Source: Anoplolepis gracilipes
Taxonomy: Eukaryota > Arthropoda > Insecta > Hymenoptera > Formicidae
Length of the DNA: 64,000 nt
Assembly (NCBI RefSeq): GCF_047496725.1
Contig: NC_132982.1
Span: 372,001 to 436,000 of the forward strand
Reading direction: 5' to 3'
Positions 52,045 through 63,047 of this stretch are shown here, one piece after another. How positions within the stretch are numbered: position 1 is the stretch's first letter; each line of letters starts with the position of its first letter. Both the position numbers and the translations under genes were made by a program. The notes under the pieces are model-generated. The model was not told the DNA's origin. It worked only from the letters and a program-made list of their open reading frames with translations, and did no database searches.

Positions 52045-55000
52045 TCATGGTAACGTATCAATAGTTGTAGGTACGATATACCGCTTGTCGTCGTACGGAC
52101 TTAGAGCAATTTTTGTTTCGCGAATGGTGTATACCTTGTGTAATTTTGATCTTATACACGATTGACTACGAGTTATTTCAATCTCTTCGTTCAAACACCG
52201 CGTGTAATCGTCAAACGTTATCGTTCTCGCAACAACGTTACTCTTGACGCTTTTTACCTTTTTCGTATCCTTCTTACCATCCACGCGCAACGCATACATT
52301 TTTGCTCTAAGCCCGACAAATTCAATCATTATGGTACCGTTGTTTTCATCCTTCATTAGACCCGGTACCTTTTTATTCACGAGCGGTATACCGTACGCAT
52401 TGTCTATCGCATAGTCGCTCGTATCAAATCTGCTGATGTCGCGTTTCATATTCTCGTACACATCGTCGCACTCAATGTGATATATAAGACTATCCGTATC
52501 AGTGTACATGACTTTGCATCTCTCCCGATACATTGGTACCATATAATCGTGGTGAAATTCGTACAAACATGTCTTGGATATATCGAGAATACACATACCT
52601 ACGTAAATTGGTTTGTAGAATTTCACCTCGAGTTTACGTAATTCTACAGCGATTAGATTTTCCGAAAAAATGCTTCTGCTATGAAAATTTGGTTTTGCAA
52701 TCAATGTCTCTACGCCGTACCTTCCGTCCCATTTTGTTAAAAGTTTAACATCTACGCGATTGCGCACATTTTCCATCGTTTTGCCAAACACTGCATTATT
52801 CATTAGTTTGTACAAATTTTTTTCAAAATCATTTTTTGCTAGTGTTCTAAATTTTGTGTTGAGTTCTATATAAGTACGGAGCCACGGAGATTGAGTGAAT
52901 TGTAATATACGATGAATTTTTGTAACACGAAGACCGTGACGTGAACATTGCTGCAGGTTGCGGTAGTGTATCACGTAACGCTTCTTATCGTATACGGTTG
53001 CGAGAAGCTTGCCCTCGCGCTTGCTGGGTGGTTTGTCGTGTGTCGGACAAAACGGTAGGTCAGTGTGCGAATCGTGAAGATGCTGCGGATACTCGAGATC
53101 GACTTCGAGGATGTAGCCTGTAGACGAATCGAGCGCGATCGATGATACATCAAAATTGGAAACATTATCGACCCACTGAAAATCGGCGTAGGGCAATGGT
53201 TGACACATTGCCCATCCGTATAAATTATTAACATCGAAATACATCAAGTACGTTGATGGTTTTGAGTAGTCATACGACTGCATGTACTTGTTATTAGCAC
53301 GCGCGTACCTGTTGGAACATTGACTCAGACCACCGCGTATACCTCGTTCGATAAACATAACCATGTCAATGTCTGTGAGTAATTCAAATATAATTTTCGT
53401 ATACTTTAACATGGCGTCCCACGTGTAACCGGGAAGAGTATAGTAATACGCGGGGTCGAGCCCATAACTCTTGATACAACTCTCGGAAATTTTCAAAAAT
53501 GTCTGCTAATAACAAAACATCGATTTTTAAATACAGATCGCTATATTCGCCTAGCGTTCGAATGGAGAATCGCTTCCACACAATCTCAGCGTGCGCGTAA
53601 TCGCTCTCAGATACTGTGTTACCTGTCAAGGAACTGTAAAATGATTCTCGTGATGGTAAACACGCATCTTGCAATTTATCTACGCAGTCAATGTACTCGT
53701 ACGGGAAGACACCTTTTCTTGTTAATAAATTGAAATCTTCGGCGGATAAATTTTTATATTCCGATTGTAAAATTTTGAGTTTATCCTTGCTCAGAAAAGA
53801 CGCCAATTTGTCGAGACTTGTTGTGAGAAATTTATATGAATCTATGAAACGTAATTTAATGTGATTTCCCGGTTTGTCTTTCGTACCTTTAACATGTTTT
53901 GTAAATGAAATATATTTTTCTTTTGTTATCGGAAGTAAATCGATTCCCCCTTCGAACGCTGTGGCTATTTCCTCGATTATAAAGTGAGAATCATAACCAC
54001 ATAAATTGTGAAATACTATTGGAATGCAAAAAGATTCTTTGTAATTTAGATTGCAATTTGAATGCGCGGGACCTCTGTACCGCCCGGTCAAATGACAATG
54101 ATCGCGTACGCGCGTATCATCTTCTACGAATGGTTTCTCACATATATGACACTGAGTCGCACTTCGAAATTCTTTCCATTCATTTTGCGTTAAATTTACC
54201 ATGGGGACATTGGTTGTTAAAATATTTTCTACACGTTGCGCCAAATTTTTAAGTTCGTCGGTGAACCATGCAACGCAATTGGCTTCGCGACGAGAATGAT
54301 ACGCGGATAACGAATTATCGTACGAGCAATGTACATAATAAGCCATACTAAATACTTGGTGATGTTGATAAAAATTTTCTTCTTCTTTTTTCACCAAAAC
54401 GCACTCCAGGTCGGCGTACACGACGAAAGGTAGTCGCTCCTTCCTGTTGTAGTTGGTAAATGCGAGCCACTTATCCTTATCGCTCGGTAATCGGATAGCG
54501 CAGTCGTTCATCTTTCCACAGTCTACTGTATGTGATTGCAATTTCTCGACCGAGTGAAAATAGTGCATGCATCTGTAAAATAAAAGTTAAAATTTTTATA
54601 TCCTTGTTTTAAATATTTTTAGACAGTTTTATTAAATATACATACCGATCGCAGATATATTTTTTAGTCTTGTGTTTGCTGAGTTGCATACTAACAAGTC
54701 TAGATAGATTCTTGATCCATGCAAAATGTCCGATATCTTGCGCATCTTGCACGTAGAGCAAGTTGATGTGCTTGTCTCTCTTTTTACTCCGTAAGGTGAA
54801 TAGGGACAATGTTTTCGTTTTCAAAACTGTACACGTTGATTGAAATGTCATTATAAATTTCAAATTTTTTAATTTGATTAAAAGTGACTGGAAACTCAAT
54901 ATCTTGGAGATTTAGTACTGTTGTATAATGCGGGTACGATGATTGTCGGTGTGTGCATCTTTCAGCTGGCTACAGAGCAGCCACTACCGCCCACGCAAAA

Positions 55001-55743
55001 CATGCATTGTCTTTAGATTGCACGTTAACCACTGCTCGTTTCATTATTATCTTTCGCGATAATTGCACGTAACATCCGGCGCGCATAGGATTATATTTAT
55101 TTATATTTACAGTCAAATTTAGTATACGCGATAATGCCCATCCGCTATCGCGTTCCTGAAATTCTTCGAGCGATGCAAGGATTGGCTCGACGACTCGCCG
55201 CTCATACCACTCGCGTAAATTGGATGTATGTAAGAGTTCACAGTTTCTCGTATTGATTGATTTATTGGCATGCTTATCGCCCGCCACAAACTCGCCGTTA
55301 AACACTGTATTCACTTTCACACTGTTATGTTTTTGCATAATGTCTCGCACGTGCTCGAGCACAATGTCACTCGCATCTTCCAAAAATTGACGAGGTTCGA
55401 TGTGATTATAATTTATAACCGCACCAGTCAAGATGCGGCTCTCAAACGCCGTATCAATCTCTCGCCATATGAGTCTCTCCGAGTTATTTTCACTACTATA
55501 ATCACCACCACTGGGTATAAACTGTCTCTGCAATCGAGTTTTTGCACCCTCGAGTCGCGCAATTCTTGTCACCAAAGATTGTCTATTTCCGATTGAGAGT
55601 CGCGGACGCTTGACACGGCTGCGTTCTTCAAGCTCTTCGATAAACTCCTCGCAATGCTGCAGCCATCCAAAATATTCACCCAATGTGGTGACTTAGTGGG
55701 AACGCTCCAACAAGTCGCGTTCTTTCTGCTGCACGTTTTCCAT
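52045..55743 (-). pseudogene. Protein-primed DNA polymerase B of the Polinton, broken
   Basis: The reading runs from an ATG at 55,743 to a stop at 52,045, about 1,200 codons. The N-terminal domain is followed by a zinc-finger region (CDRC...H...C) near 54,560. Exonuclease motifs follow: YADLECVL near 54,410, FHNLCGYDSHF near 53,990 and YLKIDVLLLADIFENFR near 53,500. Polymerase motifs are YFDVNNLYGWAM near 53,235, KLMNNAVFGKTMENVRNR near 52,790 and YTDTDSLIYHI near 52,505. A 73-bp intron (54,573-54,645, GTATGT / TTTTACAG) joins in phase. Lesions are an in-frame TAA at 55,693-55,695, an in-frame TAG at 54,970-54,972, a one-base frameshift near 54,790 and another shift near 53,485. Such enzymes replicate the element DNA from a terminal protein primer. 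This copy cannot make the enzyme. Confidence 0.9.
54573..54645 (-). other. Intron in the DNA polymerase gene (73 bp)
   Basis: Donor CGATCG/GTATGT and acceptor TTTTACAG/ATGCAT join the zinc-finger half-sites in phase 2. The frame is closed within the intron and open on both sides, and the Cys-x-x-Cys finger is completed only across the junction. Confidence 0.8.
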
Positions 55744-55753
55744 TTTTCTCTCT

Positions 55754-56128
55754 CTATTTTTGTGTGCAAACATAACACATATTACGCGACATTATTATAT
55801 GTAATAAAATTTGACAGCTACTGCACCATCGCATATCCACCTCATCGGGCGATGTAACTTTATGTCTCCGTATTTCGTATATTAATCCGATGTCATCTCG
55901 AAAGGTGTCCATACACGAAGCACAGAGAGCTAGAGCACCACCCGTTGAATAATAAAAGTGTATGGCGCAAATCTTACGTTGATTTTGCGCACGGAGTTGT
56001 TCATTTTCTACTACGTTGTCGTCAAAATCGGTATTACTGCAATCACTAATATAATTACTATCGTCCGACAACGCATGCTCTTCGTCTGACGACTCGTCTA
56101 TTATCACTTCGAAATTAATATTTTCCAT
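55754..56128 (-). CDS. Acidic zinc-binding protein, right end of Polinton
   Basis: The 124-aa product has an acidic lead (VIIDESSDEEHALSDDSNYI), then ICAIHFYYS, LCASCMD, MRWCSSCQILL and MCYVCTQK. The same Cys arrangement and the acidic lead occur in the protein at 39,737-40,168. It precedes the polymerase gene by 10 bp and points inward. It could regulate polymerase expression or bind nucleic acid; function is unknown. No break is visible. Confidence 0.65.
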   Translation of the reverse strand: MENINFEVIIDESSDEEHALSDDSNYISDCSNTDFDDNVVENEQLRAQNQRKICAIHFYYSTGGALALCASCMDTFRDDIGLIYEIRRHKVTSPDEVDMRWCSSCQILLHIIMSRNMCYVCTQK

Positions 56129-56444
56129 TTATTCACTATTCACTGTCACTAACAATTCTAATGCCTGACAGTAACCACTCAATTTTTTTTTTTTTTCCAC
56201 AGCTTCCTCTATGCCCTTTCAAATCGTACTATGGTTTGATGGGGCTCTCATTCTTCTTATATTTCGCCTAATGCTGTCTTAACACATCCTACCGAACGTC
56301 AACGCTTTTGCATCTATAAAAACGTTCCGACATGTTCGTCGCAGCGTCGGCCAAAATTTCTATTGTTTTCCCACGACTTTTATCCCTTCTAAAATGTCCC
56401 CCGGCTATAAATCAACCACAAAGATAAACACCTTGCAGTTGCAG
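56129..56444. other. Region between right TIR and first gene
   Basis: It holds a further copy of the TIR subrepeat part (tataaatcaaccacaaagat at about 56,407) and, near 56,320-56,345, the acgttccgacatgttcgtcg motif that recurs inverted near 41,385. A T-run at 56,180-56,194 precedes the zinc-protein ATG. Confidence 0.5.
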
Positions 56445-57017
56445 TTCTTTCCCTAAAAATTTCGGAAGATGTTTTGCTCCAGTTTTATGGAAGATTTTCC
56501 GCGAGGGTACAAAGCTGCCGAACGTCGGCGCTTAAAATCTCTTTTTCCATAATATTCTAATGGTCATAAAATGATCATAAAAATTAGAAAAAAAAGAAAA
56601 AAAACACTTTTATGGTTTCTAAAATGTCCCCCGGCTATAAATCAACCACAAAGATAAACACCTTGCAGTTGCAGTTCTTTCCCTAAAAATTATGGAAGAT
56701 GTTTTGCTCCAGTTTTATGGGAGATTTTCCGCAAGGGTACAAAGCTGCCGAACGTCGGCGCTTAAAATCCTAATGATATAATGACCATAAAATGATCATA
56801 AAACTAGAAAAAAAAACAATTTTATGACTTCTAAAATGCCCCCGGCTATAAAATCAACCGCAAAGATAAACATCTACTTTCGAACGTGTGTAGGACCCTT
56901 CCCCCCCCCACCCCCACCCCTTTTCCCTAACATCAGACCCCTCGCGCCTCCCAGATACCCCCGCCCCCGCACCCCCCTCAGCGCCCCATGGCTTAGAATC
57001 CCCACTATAACACTACT
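56445..57017 (-). repeat. Polinton right terminal inverted repeat (~570 bp)
   Basis: Inverted match of 38,939-39,510, ending in CCACTATAACACTACT. It includes the C-rich tract at 56,898-56,940 and two subrepeat copies with gccgaacgtcggcgctt. The terminal 180 bp are highly similar between the two ends. Confidence 0.9.
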
Positions 57018-57023
57018 TATACA
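57018..57023. repeat. Polinton target-site duplication, right (TATACA)
   Basis: TATACA follows the last base of the element at 57,017, identical to the left copy at 38,933-38,938. Confidence 0.9.
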
Positions 57024-57368
57024 TATATTTACGAAATCTCATTGTGCATTAATATCAAAACGTACTTGAATCCAGTCCGCATTTTTTACGTTCGGCGTCA
57101 TATTAAATTTCAATCCGACCCTCAACAGACTTGGTTTCGACCATTAACCAAACCAGCGACGTAGCGGTGCAAACAATTGCACGCTCGTTACTACCCCTAC
57201 CCAGCCGATATCGTGCTAATACTCTGCACATACGGCACTCCTACCCTAAGACCAAACTTATATCTTCTCCTGATAGCATCGTGCTAATATTCTGCACATG
57301 CCACCTCCCTATCTCAAAACCAATGGTCGAACCAGCGAACACGCGAAACTAATTTGATCTTTTTGTAG

Positions 57369-57764
57369 ATGCCAAAAATAAGAAGAGGCGGACACAAATT
57401 CCACGCGCGACGCTTATATTACGAATACAAATACGCCCCCGTCAGTGAAGCAGATAGTGAATTCCTCGGGACGGATCGTCTATATTTTGACTTAGAATAC
57501 GAGGCGTACTTTAACCTGGCGTTACGAACAAAACAGGTCAAACCTCCGAGGATGGACATCCGCACAAAGTCTATGGGATATTTTCCGTGGCCGCGCAAAC
57601 TGATACCGTTGGACACGCAGCTACTGTTCCTCCCTCTGCCGCCCGCGAATTACGTACCGGGAGATCCGAGGAAGACCCGCTACCTCCAAATACGTGACGA
57701 AATATTATACCTAAATTACGGGTGTCCACCCCCGAGCACTGGGGTTCCGCGGAACAACCGATAA
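57369..57764 (+). CDS. Hypothetical 131-aa protein in the LTR-type element
   Basis: ATG at 57,369 directly follows tttttgtag, which could be a splice acceptor. The product is basic at the start (MPKIRRGGHKFHARRLYYEY), has a D/Y-rich middle (LYFDLEYEAYF) and a Pro-rich end (YGCPPPSTGVP). AATAAA-type signals follow within 70 bp. I do not recognise the family. It lies in the right half of the LTR-type element, where coding sequence would be unusual. The frame is long for its base composition, but a chance frame is not excluded. Confidence 0.4.
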   Translation: MPKIRRGGHKFHARRLYYEYKYAPVSEADSEFLGTDRLYFDLEYEAYFNLALRTKQVKPPRMDIRTKSMGYFPWPRKLIPLDTQLLFLPLPPANYVPGDPRKTRYLQIRDEILYLNYGCPPPSTGVPRNNR

Positions 57765-58570
57765 TAATAGATTAATAAAATTATATAAAGAGCTCCGATT
57801 AATAAATAAGTAAATAATAAAGAGGCAATAGGAGCGAGGAGATGTGAATATAAAATTGTAAGTTTGTTATATATAGATGATATGTCGCACTTGTATTGAC
57901 AATAAGTACATTAGTAACATTCTATAGAATGACGGAAATTACAATAAAAATTTGAACGTTTCGATTCATGTTTTGAATCCTCTTCAGCATAATATATGAA
58001 TTAAATAAATGAATTATAAATAAAAAAAAAAAAAAAAAAAGACGAAATAAGTTGGATCGTATTATATATATGTAATTTTATACAACTAACATGCGATAAA
58101 TATGTACAGCGGTTCTGAGGCAGTGACCCTTTTAATCATGCGAATACGATCACTGATTTTATGTTCACACATGTCTTACGCCTTTATTACACGATGTTTT
58201 ATCATTAATTTAGTTTTTTATTACCACTTTTTTATTTTTATTAACACTTACGCTGACTTCCTCAGAGGTTTGAGAAATAGAAACATCTATTACTATTCGT
58301 TAGCGGAACCATTCCCGAGGAGTTCACATCACACGACTTCCCTTAGTCGGTAATCGCCATTTCCCTTTTCGTTTGATACTGCCGCAACATTATATACACA
58401 GTAACACCACCGCCATATCCCTATTACTTCACCTTTGGTAAGGGAAAACATCCATCATCCGGATAAGCCTAGTCGCGGGGAATCCCCAGAAGCTTAGCTT
58501 CTGAAATACGCAATCGGTCAGGCGAAGGGTCCGACCACTCTTAGGAGCCGCGACCCCGCTTGACGTAACA
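57765..58570. other. Right part of the LTR-type element
   Basis: AT-rich sequence with an A-run at 58,021-58,040, then a GC-richer end with a hairpin (gaatccccagaagcttagcttctg at about 58,480-58,503) before the terminal GACGTAACA. No gene recognised. Confidence 0.5.
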
Positions 58571-60019
58571 ATATGTATAATTTATTTATGTAAAATTTCT
58601 ATATGTTCGGATTGTTATGGATGGGAAAAGTCTATTGTAAGAAAGTTTGGAACCTTTTGATATGATATATGATCTCTTTTTCTGTCGCCGCTTTTTACTC
58701 TGTTTCGCTTTCATACTCGGCGAGTCGCGGCTCGGAAAGATATAAGCATCAGTCCTAAGAATTTATCGGCTTTCGGACAAAATTTCGGAACTCTTTGATG
58801 ATAGATCATTGCGCTGTGTACCTGTCGCTCTTTTGTGTCTAGCGACTTAGCAATCAAAACAATTTTAATACATTGCCTTTAAATACTCTGCCTGTGAGAC
58901 GAGTTATATCAGTCTGACCGAGACCGTGAAGCAGTATCGACAGCGAAAATTTAGAAAAAAAATTGACAGAAGTTAAGTAAGTAATATTCATTATTAATTT
59001 AGTAATACATCATTATATACTTATATAATGTTTGTTATATATTTATTAATATTTATATATACACGCACAAACACACTCGCACACATTTATAAATGCAAAT
59101 AATCTCTATATCTGTTGACATTTTTATTTTTGATATTCTTTGAGCGATAATGTTGCAACCGTCTTCAAATCAAATACTTTTTTAATTATCAAGTTTTTCA
59201 TTTTCAAAAGCAATTAAATTATTCTTTCTTTATAAAGAAGAAAAAATTAATTAAAAAATAATACACATTGAATATTAAGAAACAGATATCAATTAACAGA
59301 TAATATTAACACTTAACATTCTCAAATCATATATTGTTTCTTACATATTTGTTCATATATAGAATATATTAATTAAAAGTTCTATGAAATCTTTTTAGTC
59401 TTACATTATTTTTGTATATGCTTAAATCATTATAAATAAAATATCAGTCTGACGACATGAATGATTCCCGAATAATTTTCGAAAAAAGAAAACAATATAT
59501 ATATGCAAAAAATTTTGTTGAACAAAATTTTAATAACGGGTTTCATCTTTCTCAGAATATAGTAGTTTTATAATTTTATTTTAATCTAATGTACGAAGTT
59601 TAAACGTCACAAAGGTTAAAAATGAAAAACACATTTTCAGTTTTGTATATTCAAGAGATGTTTAATATTTTATATATTATCTAATATTATAGTTTTCTCA
59701 AGTTAAAATATGTGTATAATTTTATATTTTAATGTGGAATAATGTTACATGAATTACATTTAGTTTTTTCAACTTTTCTACATTTTTACATATTGATTAA
59801 TAACACCAGATCATTAACCAGATTATTAACTCTATCTCGAGAACGTATTCCAATCAATCAAACCTTCTTTTCATAAAAGAATTCTTATACAAACTTATAT
59901 AACAGTAGCTTTATTATCAGCGTTTCATAATACAATACATATGTATGTATATGTATGTATATGTATAAATAAGTTATACAAATACTAGTAGAATTATAAT
60001 AAGTGTTTTTAATTATAGA
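58571..60019. other. Stretch upstream of the spliced RG-rich gene, possible leader
   Basis: Around 58,880-58,980 a tttaaatactctgcc box, then a transcribed-looking sequence that ends in a possible donor (cagaagttaagtaagta) suggest promoter and first non-coding exon. An AG at 60,018 directly before the ATG of copy 2 could be the matching acceptor. The rest (59,000-60,000) is AT-rich with no gene. Confidence 0.3.
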
Positions 60020-61226
60020 ATGGATAAGAAGGATATTAAAAGAAAATTAGAAGATTTGATGGAAAGGGAGGAAAAAATAAAAAAAAGAAAAAAGGAATTA
60101 AATATCTTATGAATATAGCGCCGATGACGAGGCAGACGATATCGAAGAAAGGTATTTATGCTATAATTATATTTTAAATATTATTTATTTTTTATCTATA
60201 TTTATATATATAAAATATATATATATGAATATATTTTTTACTTGAAAATAAAAATATTAATAGTATAATTTATAGTAAAAACTATGCCCAGTTTTCGCCC
60301 CGAGTGAATAGTTATGAATTATACATATATTAATCGATTAAGAGACGTAGTTACAAAGTACAAAACAATAGATTTTAATTGTTTAACTAATGCAGAGAAA
60401 TTGAGCGAGATCAGTGGTAAATAGTCATAATAACGAACTTTAGACAGTTCTAGAACTCAGGAGATTCATTTTACAAAATTATGCTCATAGAACTTTTTAA
60501 TTTTCTTTTGATGCCCTACAATCATAGCCATGTCTAACGCTGTTGATCAGAGATCCCCAAAAAATTGGGTATACTTTATAAAACTTTGCAAAAATGGTTA
60601 TCTTATTTTTAAATAAATAAATAAATAAATAAATATATATATATTTATATTTATTTATGTATTATTTATGTTTATTAATAATTTTTTTCAAATTTATTGC
60701 AACAGTCAATCACAAGGACAGGAGCCGGAAGAACCGGAACAGCATCAGCAGCAGCAAAACAACAGCCAACATCGGGCTGGCGTAAGACGCGCCGAACGTG
60801 ATGCGAGGTATATTTATTAAATTTCGAATTATATATATATACATATATATATATGTATATATATGTATATATACATATATATCTGAATACATATCTTTCA
60901 AGATTTTTTAAATAATTATATGAATGAGCTTCAGATTTATACACATACTAATATTTCTCTTTTTAATATATTTGTTTGTTATGTTTTATAGATATAAGTG
61001 GTCAGCACGCAGAAAAGCGTATGATTTGAATAGAGAAAGAGAAGAAGGAAGGGAAAGAGGACAAATAATAAGAAGAGGAGGACGAATGATGAGAAGAGAA
61101 GGAAGAGAAAGAGGTAGAGGAGGAAGGGGAAGAAGAAATGGCGGAATGAGAGGAAGGGGAAGAGGAAGTGGAGAAATGAGAGAAAGAGGCGGAGGAAGAA
61201 CCAATTTCATTTTTTATAATTTTTAA
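60020..61226 (+). pseudogene. Spliced Gln-rich / Arg-Gly-rich gene, copy 2
   Basis: Three exons: 60,020-60,151, 60,706-60,807 and 60,992-61,226, all with GT-AG junctions and consistent phase 2. Exon 1 encodes a Lys/Glu-rich helix (MDKKDIKRKLEDLMEREE) and, after a one-base shift, an acidic end (SYEYSADDEADDIEE). Exon 2 is Gln-rich (EPEEPEQHQQQQNNSQH) and ends basic. Exon 3 reads RYKWSARRKAY and then an Arg-Gly-rich tract to NFIFYNF and a stop. Similar third exons lie at 30,806-30,978 and 62,473. Product function is unknown; RGG tracts commonly bind RNA. The frameshift in exon 1 marks it as damaged or as using an unseen start. Confidence 0.55.
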
Positions 61227-61266
61227 GTTTATATTATATACAATATTTTTTTACGTATAATAAAGT

Positions 61267-61328
<62 letters not shown>

Positions 61329-61352
61329 GTATAAATATACATATATATAATG

Positions 61353-61404
<52 letters not shown>

Positions 61405-61560
61405 TTTTAAACTAAAATTCTCCCTTATTGTTTTTTTAATGTACCTTTATTATCTTTTACTTTTTATTTTTTATTATAGATTACTTGTAGAAAATGACTT
61501 ATTTTTAAGTTCATTTGTGATTTATTATAAATAAATAATAGTATTATAAATAAATAATTG
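61227..61560. repeat. TA-rich microsatellites after the RG gene
   Basis: TA runs at about 61,271-61,326 and 61,357-61,397 with AT-rich sequence between and after. No gene. Confidence 0.85.
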
Positions 61561-62324
61561 TGTTGCATCCGCGGATCCATCTTTATATCTCGTTTTCACT
61601 TTCAAACTTCTACACTCAACTCGTGCACAAGCAATTATAATTGATACTTTCTAAAAAAGCCAACTAACCTTGTGCAAATAATTAATACAGTAATTCATAA
61701 AAAGATACACTTTAGAATCAAAATCTTTCTTATTCTATCTCAACTTAATTCTCTTATATATTATCTCATCTCCCCGCGATGATCGCTCTTCTGTCATCAC
61801 TTACTATGGGGACCTTACGACGTGATACCTATCGATTTCAATGAAACTTATTGTATCGATAGGTCATCATGTGAAGGGGTTTTGGGTAAAGGAAGATGCA
61901 GTTCTCAAGCGGTCGCGAAAAAATCGAAATTAAAAAATTCCAAGCGTTTTATCTACCTATGGAATAATCCGTATTTTCGAAGAGCGCGTAGTGTAACGGC
62001 AGAGCGTCAGACTCGTGTTAACAATGTTGCTGGTTCGAGTCCCGATGAGTAAACTTTTTTTTCAAAGTATATTTTTTTTGTAATAAAATGCAATCTGTCA
62101 ATTATTATTACAAATATATGTATTATTATTACAAAAATGCATCTTCCTGTTTGCATTCTTTAGAATTCCTAGAAAATTAGTTCATAGAATAGCTATACTG
62201 TAGAAATAAATAAATGTAAATATTGATTGTAATATATATCATTTAAAAATTATATATATTATATTGTTTGCGAGACGCGGCGCGCTTCGATATATCGCAG
62301 GGTTGTATCGCGGATGTAACAAAT
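61561..62324. mobile_element. LTR-like or inverted-end element (~760 bp)
   Basis: The ends TGTTGCATCCGCGGAT (left) and ATCGCGGATGTAACA (right) are inverted and have the TG...CA form. I see no coding sequence and no clean target duplication. It contains a tRNA-like stretch and could be a solo LTR or a MITE. Confidence 0.4.
61984..62051 (+). other. tRNA-like sequence
   Basis: An A-box-like TAGTGTAACGGCAGAGCG and a B-box-like GGTTCGAGTCCCG stand at tRNA spacing, followed by a T-run. Acceptor and T-stem pairing are poor. I call it a tRNA-derived sequence or SINE head, not a tRNA gene. Confidence 0.4.
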
Positions 62325-62369
62325 CTACATATATATTAATATTAATATATAATATGTTTATTTTACATA

Positions 62370-62401
<32 letters not shown>

Positions 62402-62472
62402 AATATATAAAATAATTATATCTTTATCTTTATCAAGCTATAATATATATGTTTCTCTCTAATGTTTTATAG

Positions 62473-62560
62473 ATATAAATGGTCTGCGCATAGAAGAGAA
62501 ATGAGAGAAGAGAAGTAGGAAGAGGAAGAGGTCGCGGACCGATAATTTTTAATTTTTTTA
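62473..62560 (+). pseudogene. Spliced RG-rich gene, copy 3 (last exon only)
   Basis: A gttttatag acceptor is followed by a start like that of copy 2's third exon (RYKWSAHRREMREE), then a TAG and, in another frame, GRGRGRGPIIFNFFN. The end motif resembles PIINNYYF of copy 1. No upstream exons were recognised, so this is a truncated duplicate. Confidence 0.5.
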
Positions 62561-63047
62561 ATGTAAATAAAATGTTTTTAAAAATATTATGAAAAATTTT
62601 TTATAATATATAATAAAAGTAAATTATATTTAATAAACAAAATATATGTAAAAAATAAAAATTATATATAATATATTAAAATATAATAAATTTATTAACA
62701 TTTAATAAGAGTTTAATTTTATTTTATATTATATTATAATATTTAAGACTGTTACTGATTATTATAGTTATTTTATTTTATTATTTTATTGCACTTAATA
62801 TTATTTTATTTTAATATGCATTGTAAAACGTTATTTTTACAAATATATAAAAATGTGATTTTTTAAATTAAACAATTTATTTTATAAATACATAAAACAA
62901 ATCCTTACTTTCTAAAATTACATTTTTATATATTTATAAAAATAACATTTTATATATTAAAATAAAATAATAATATTAAGTATAAAGAAATAATAAAAAA
63001 AGTAACTAAAATATAATAATGTATATATATATATATATATATATATA
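62561..63047. other. AT-rich stretch without features
   Basis: Very AT-rich with a TA run just before the foldback element. An imperfect inverted repeat around 62,790-62,990 (attttattttaatatgcatt and partner) may be a diverged small foldback. Confidence 0.4.

Larger units (their letters stand above)
38939..57017. mobile_element. Polinton/Maverick virus-like DNA transposon, 18,079 bp
   Basis: The ends are inverted (AGTAGTGTTATAGTGGGGAT at the left, the reverse complement at the right), and TATACA is duplicated on both sides. Between them lie the diagnostic genes: packaging ATPase, retroviral-type integrase, adenovirus-type protease, major capsid and penton proteins, PLA2/pX protein and protein-primed polymerase B. 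Length, terminal 5'-AG, 6-bp duplication and gene set all match the class. Genes run in two divergent blocks from a promoter at about 47.9 kb: virion genes leftward, ATPase to integrase rightward, while the polymerase comes in from the right end. The copy is defective through stops in capsid, accessory and polymerase genes. Confidence 0.97.
38315..58570. mobile_element. LTR-type element interrupted by the Polinton
   Basis: The left end at 38,315 begins TGTTACGTCC and the right end at 58,570 finishes GACGTAACA, the TG...CA form of retroviral-type LTRs. ATAT stands directly outside both ends (38,311-38,314 and 58,571-58,574). Without the 18,079-bp Polinton and one TATACA, the element is about 2.2 kb. 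I found no second LTR inside, no primer-binding site and no gag or pol. It is therefore either a very long solo LTR or a non-autonomous unit. Its right half holds a 131-codon ORF at 57,369. Confidence 0.6.

Noticed and set aside
61984..62051. Functional tRNA gene
   Set aside because: A and B boxes are recognisable but the cloverleaf does not close well by eye. A tRNAscan-type covariance search would decide.
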